From the NCBI GenBank assembly GCA_036733965.1, contig DAIMZL010000005.1:1-64000 (forward strand): 64,000 nt of DNA, in the 5' to 3' direction. The translations under genes were made by a program, and so were the position numbers. The notes under the pieces are model-generated. The model was given only the letters and a program-made list of their open reading frames with translations, had not been told where the DNA came from and ran no database searches. This document shows, in pieces, positions 62,678 to 64,000 of this stretch. The DNA is from JAEXOD01 sp937930275. Its GTDB lineage: Bacteria; Bacteroidota; Ignavibacteria; Ignavibacteriales; Melioribacteraceae. Position 1 is the stretch's first letter, and each line of letters begins with the position of its first letter.

Positions 62678-63808
62678 TTACTCAAGTTTCTTTCTAAATC
62701 CTTTTATACTTAATGTTAATATAACCACCCCCATTATTGTCAAAATTAAAAGTTCTTTCCATAGTTCGGCAAAGCCAATACCTTTTAATATTATACCTCT
62801 AATTATTGTCATAAAATATCTTAAAGGTATAATGTAAGTTACCGTTCTTATAACAACCGGCATATTTTCAATAGGAAACGAAAAGCCTGACAAAAAAATC
62901 ATCGGCATCATCAGTCCAAAAATTGATAACATCATTGCCTGCTGCTGTGTTCTTGAATATATTGAAATAAACAAACCCAAACCGAGTAAGTTTAATATAA
63001 ATATACCCGAGCTAAAAAACAAAAAAATTATACTTCCTCTTACTTGTATATTAAAAACCACCCTCATTACAGTAATAACAATAATTATAGATATGAAACC
63101 CAACAATGCAAAAGGGACCAGTTTACCAATTATCATCTGATATGGTTTTATCGGTGATACAATAAGCTGTTCAAGAGTACCAATCTCCTTTTCTTTAACA
63201 ATTGCAAGTGAAGTTAAAAGTAGCGTAATAATCATTAAAAGCAATCCCACAATACCCGGAACCATAAAATTACGAGTTTTTAATTCGGGATTGTACCATA
63301 CCCGAACTTCGGCTTCAAGTTTGGGCAAAGTTTCAATTTTTATACCACGTTTGTTAATAAATTCAAGATTAAGCTTTCCTGCATAATTAATTACTACAGA
63401 TTGTAAATAGCCCCCGGCAATTCCCGATTTATTTCCGTCCGAACCGTCAAAAATAGCTTGTACAGTAGCAGGTCTGTTTAAATTTACATTTTTTTCAAAA
63501 TCTTTTGGTATTACTATTGCAACAAGCGCTTTGTTTTTATCAATTAAATCTGTTAAATCTTCGTAATTATTTACATAATTAACAATAGTAAAATAACCGG
63601 ATTTTTCAAAATTTCTTATAAAGTCAGCCGACTCATTGCTTTTATCTTTATCAAAAACAATTGTATATACCGTATTAACATCCATATTTGCTGCATAACC
63701 TAAAAATATTAACTGCACTACCGGAGCAATTAAAATTATTACAAACATTTTTGGGTCGCGCACAAACTGTAAAAATTCTTTTTTTATAAAAACCAATATT
63801 GTATTCAT
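62678..63808 (-). CDS. ABC-2 type transporter permease (YhhJ/YbhR-like)
   Basis: A 376-residue permease of an ABC exporter. Helix 1 is at 20-38 (FVIILIAPVVQLIFLGYAAN), followed by a large periplasmic domain of about 150 residues (VAIVIPKDFEKNVNLNRPAT), then five helices from about 180 with KEIGTLEQLIVSPIKPYQMI and FLSGFSFPIENMPVVIRTVT, the usual signature of the YhhJ/YbhS/YbhR family, and TIIRGIILKGIGF near the end. The substrate may be a drug or lipid. The next minus-strand gene is a second permease, and the ATPase is expected further upstream outside the window. Confidence 0.9.
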   Translation of the reverse strand: MNTILVFIKKEFLQFVRDPKMFVIILIAPVVQLIFLGYAANMDVNTVYTIVFDKDKSNESADFIRNFEKSGYFTIVNYVNNYEDLTDLIDKNKALVAIVIPKDFEKNVNLNRPATVQAIFDGSDGNKSGIAGGYLQSVVINYAGKLNLEFINKRGIKIETLPKLEAEVRVWYNPELKTRNFMVPGIVGLLLMIITLLLTSLAIVKEKEIGTLEQLIVSPIKPYQMIIGKLVPFALLGFISIIIVITVMRVVFNIQVRGSIIFLFFSSGIFILNLLGLGLFISIYSRTQQQAMMLSIFGLMMPMIFLSGFSFPIENMPVVIRTVTYIIPLRYFMTIIRGIILKGIGFAELWKELLILTIMGVVILTLSIKGFRKKLE

Positions 63809-63849
63809 TATATTAATCCAATTTAAATTAATGTATAGTATAAATTAAC

Positions 63850-64000
63850 TTATGCAAGCTTTTTTTTCCTATAATCAAAAAGTGCCGCTAAACTCATAAA
63901 TACAATAAAAAATATTAATAAATATACAAGTTGCATATAAAAAGCATTTAAGCCTACTCCTTTTAATATTATACCCCGTAATGCTATAATATAGAATTTT
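63850..64000 (-). CDS. ABC-2 type permease, C-terminal end (cut by window edge)
   Basis: The minus strand encodes about 49 residues ending at a TAA at 63850-63852: FYIIALRGIILKGVGLNAFY, then a helix (LVYLLIFFIVFMSLAALF) and the tail DYRKKKLA. The IALRGIILKGVG stretch matches the same position in the neighbouring permease (MTIIRGIILKGIG), so this is a paralogue of it. The two would form a heterodimeric exporter core, as in YbhSR. The rest is outside the window. Confidence 0.85.
   Translation of the reverse strand, partial: KFYIIALRGIILKGVGLNAFYMQLVYLLIFFIVFMSLAALFDYRKKKLA

Overview
This is about 64 kb of AT-rich DNA (roughly 30% GC by eye) from a Gram-negative bacterium of the Bacteroidota/Chlorobiota/Ignavibacteriota group, most likely Ignavibacteria-like. 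The evidence is: lipid A genes (lpxK, lpxB), an LptE-type lipoprotein and a TonB-dependent receptor; two secreted beta-propeller proteins ending in type IX secretion (T9SS) sorting domains with the QNYPNPFNP motif typical of Ignavibacteria; DUF4252, DUF3108, RseC and SPOR families; and weak or variable Shine-Dalgarno sequences with several TTG starts. No tRNA, rRNA, CRISPR array, prophage or transposase gene was recognised.

Layout. 1-13.8 kb is one long minus-strand run, read from the right: MscS channel with a cyclic-nucleotide domain, CBM9-like protein, GH2-like membrane protein, smc, HAD phosphatase, ICMT-like methyltransferase, lpxB, DUF374 acyltransferase, lpxK, ppdK (cut by the window edge). 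14.0-16.6 kb is a large T9SS-exported propeller protein. 17.0-26.4 kb is a plus-strand block: a 52-residue membrane protein, miaB, SPOR protein, beta-lactamase-fold hydrolase, sigma-54 activator, LptE-like lipoprotein, CelA-like glycosyltransferase, terminator, then TPR protein, 3-methyladenine glycosylase, heptosyltransferase-like GT9 and DUF3108. 26.6-34.0 kb holds a TonB receptor, cmk, rpsA, mtaB and an envelope protein; typA faces them. 36-40 kb holds an M15 peptidase, a zinc-ribbon protein and a type II restriction-modification pair broken by a gap. 40-45 kb holds a cation exporter, a degenerate serine-hydrolase-fold protein, queD, aroK/aroB (broken by a gap) and a GHL10 hydrolase. 45-48 kb has a beta-barrel protein and an ECF sigma/membrane protein/DUF4252 operon, then rseC. 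48-57 kb has fba, a divergent ATP-grasp ligase/C39-like peptidase pair, an isochorismatase-like hydrolase, DUF2062, an HU protein with a histone-like tail, serC and a second T9SS propeller protein. 57-64 kb has an MscS/J-domain/SpmAB run, a small DUF2892 protein and two ABC-2 permeases.

Assembly. Six runs of exactly 100 N occur. At three of them (7980, 28735, 50783) the 55 bases before the gap are repeated exactly after it. These are unmerged contig ends, and removing 155 bases restores intact smc (1197 aa) and an intact C39-like gene (278 aa). The other three (38157, 42488, 44777) are real gaps of unknown size.

Most of the window is housekeeping. The items most worth a second look are the membrane-anchored GH2-like protein without its acid/base glutamate, the serine-hydrolase-fold protein without SxxK, the divergent ATP-grasp/C39 pair, the recurring GGGGCTGTAT/ATACAGCCCC motif, the structured leader before the M15 peptidase, and the repeat-rich intergenic regions near 53.7 and 62.4 kb. 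I found no clear, wholly new multi-gene system.
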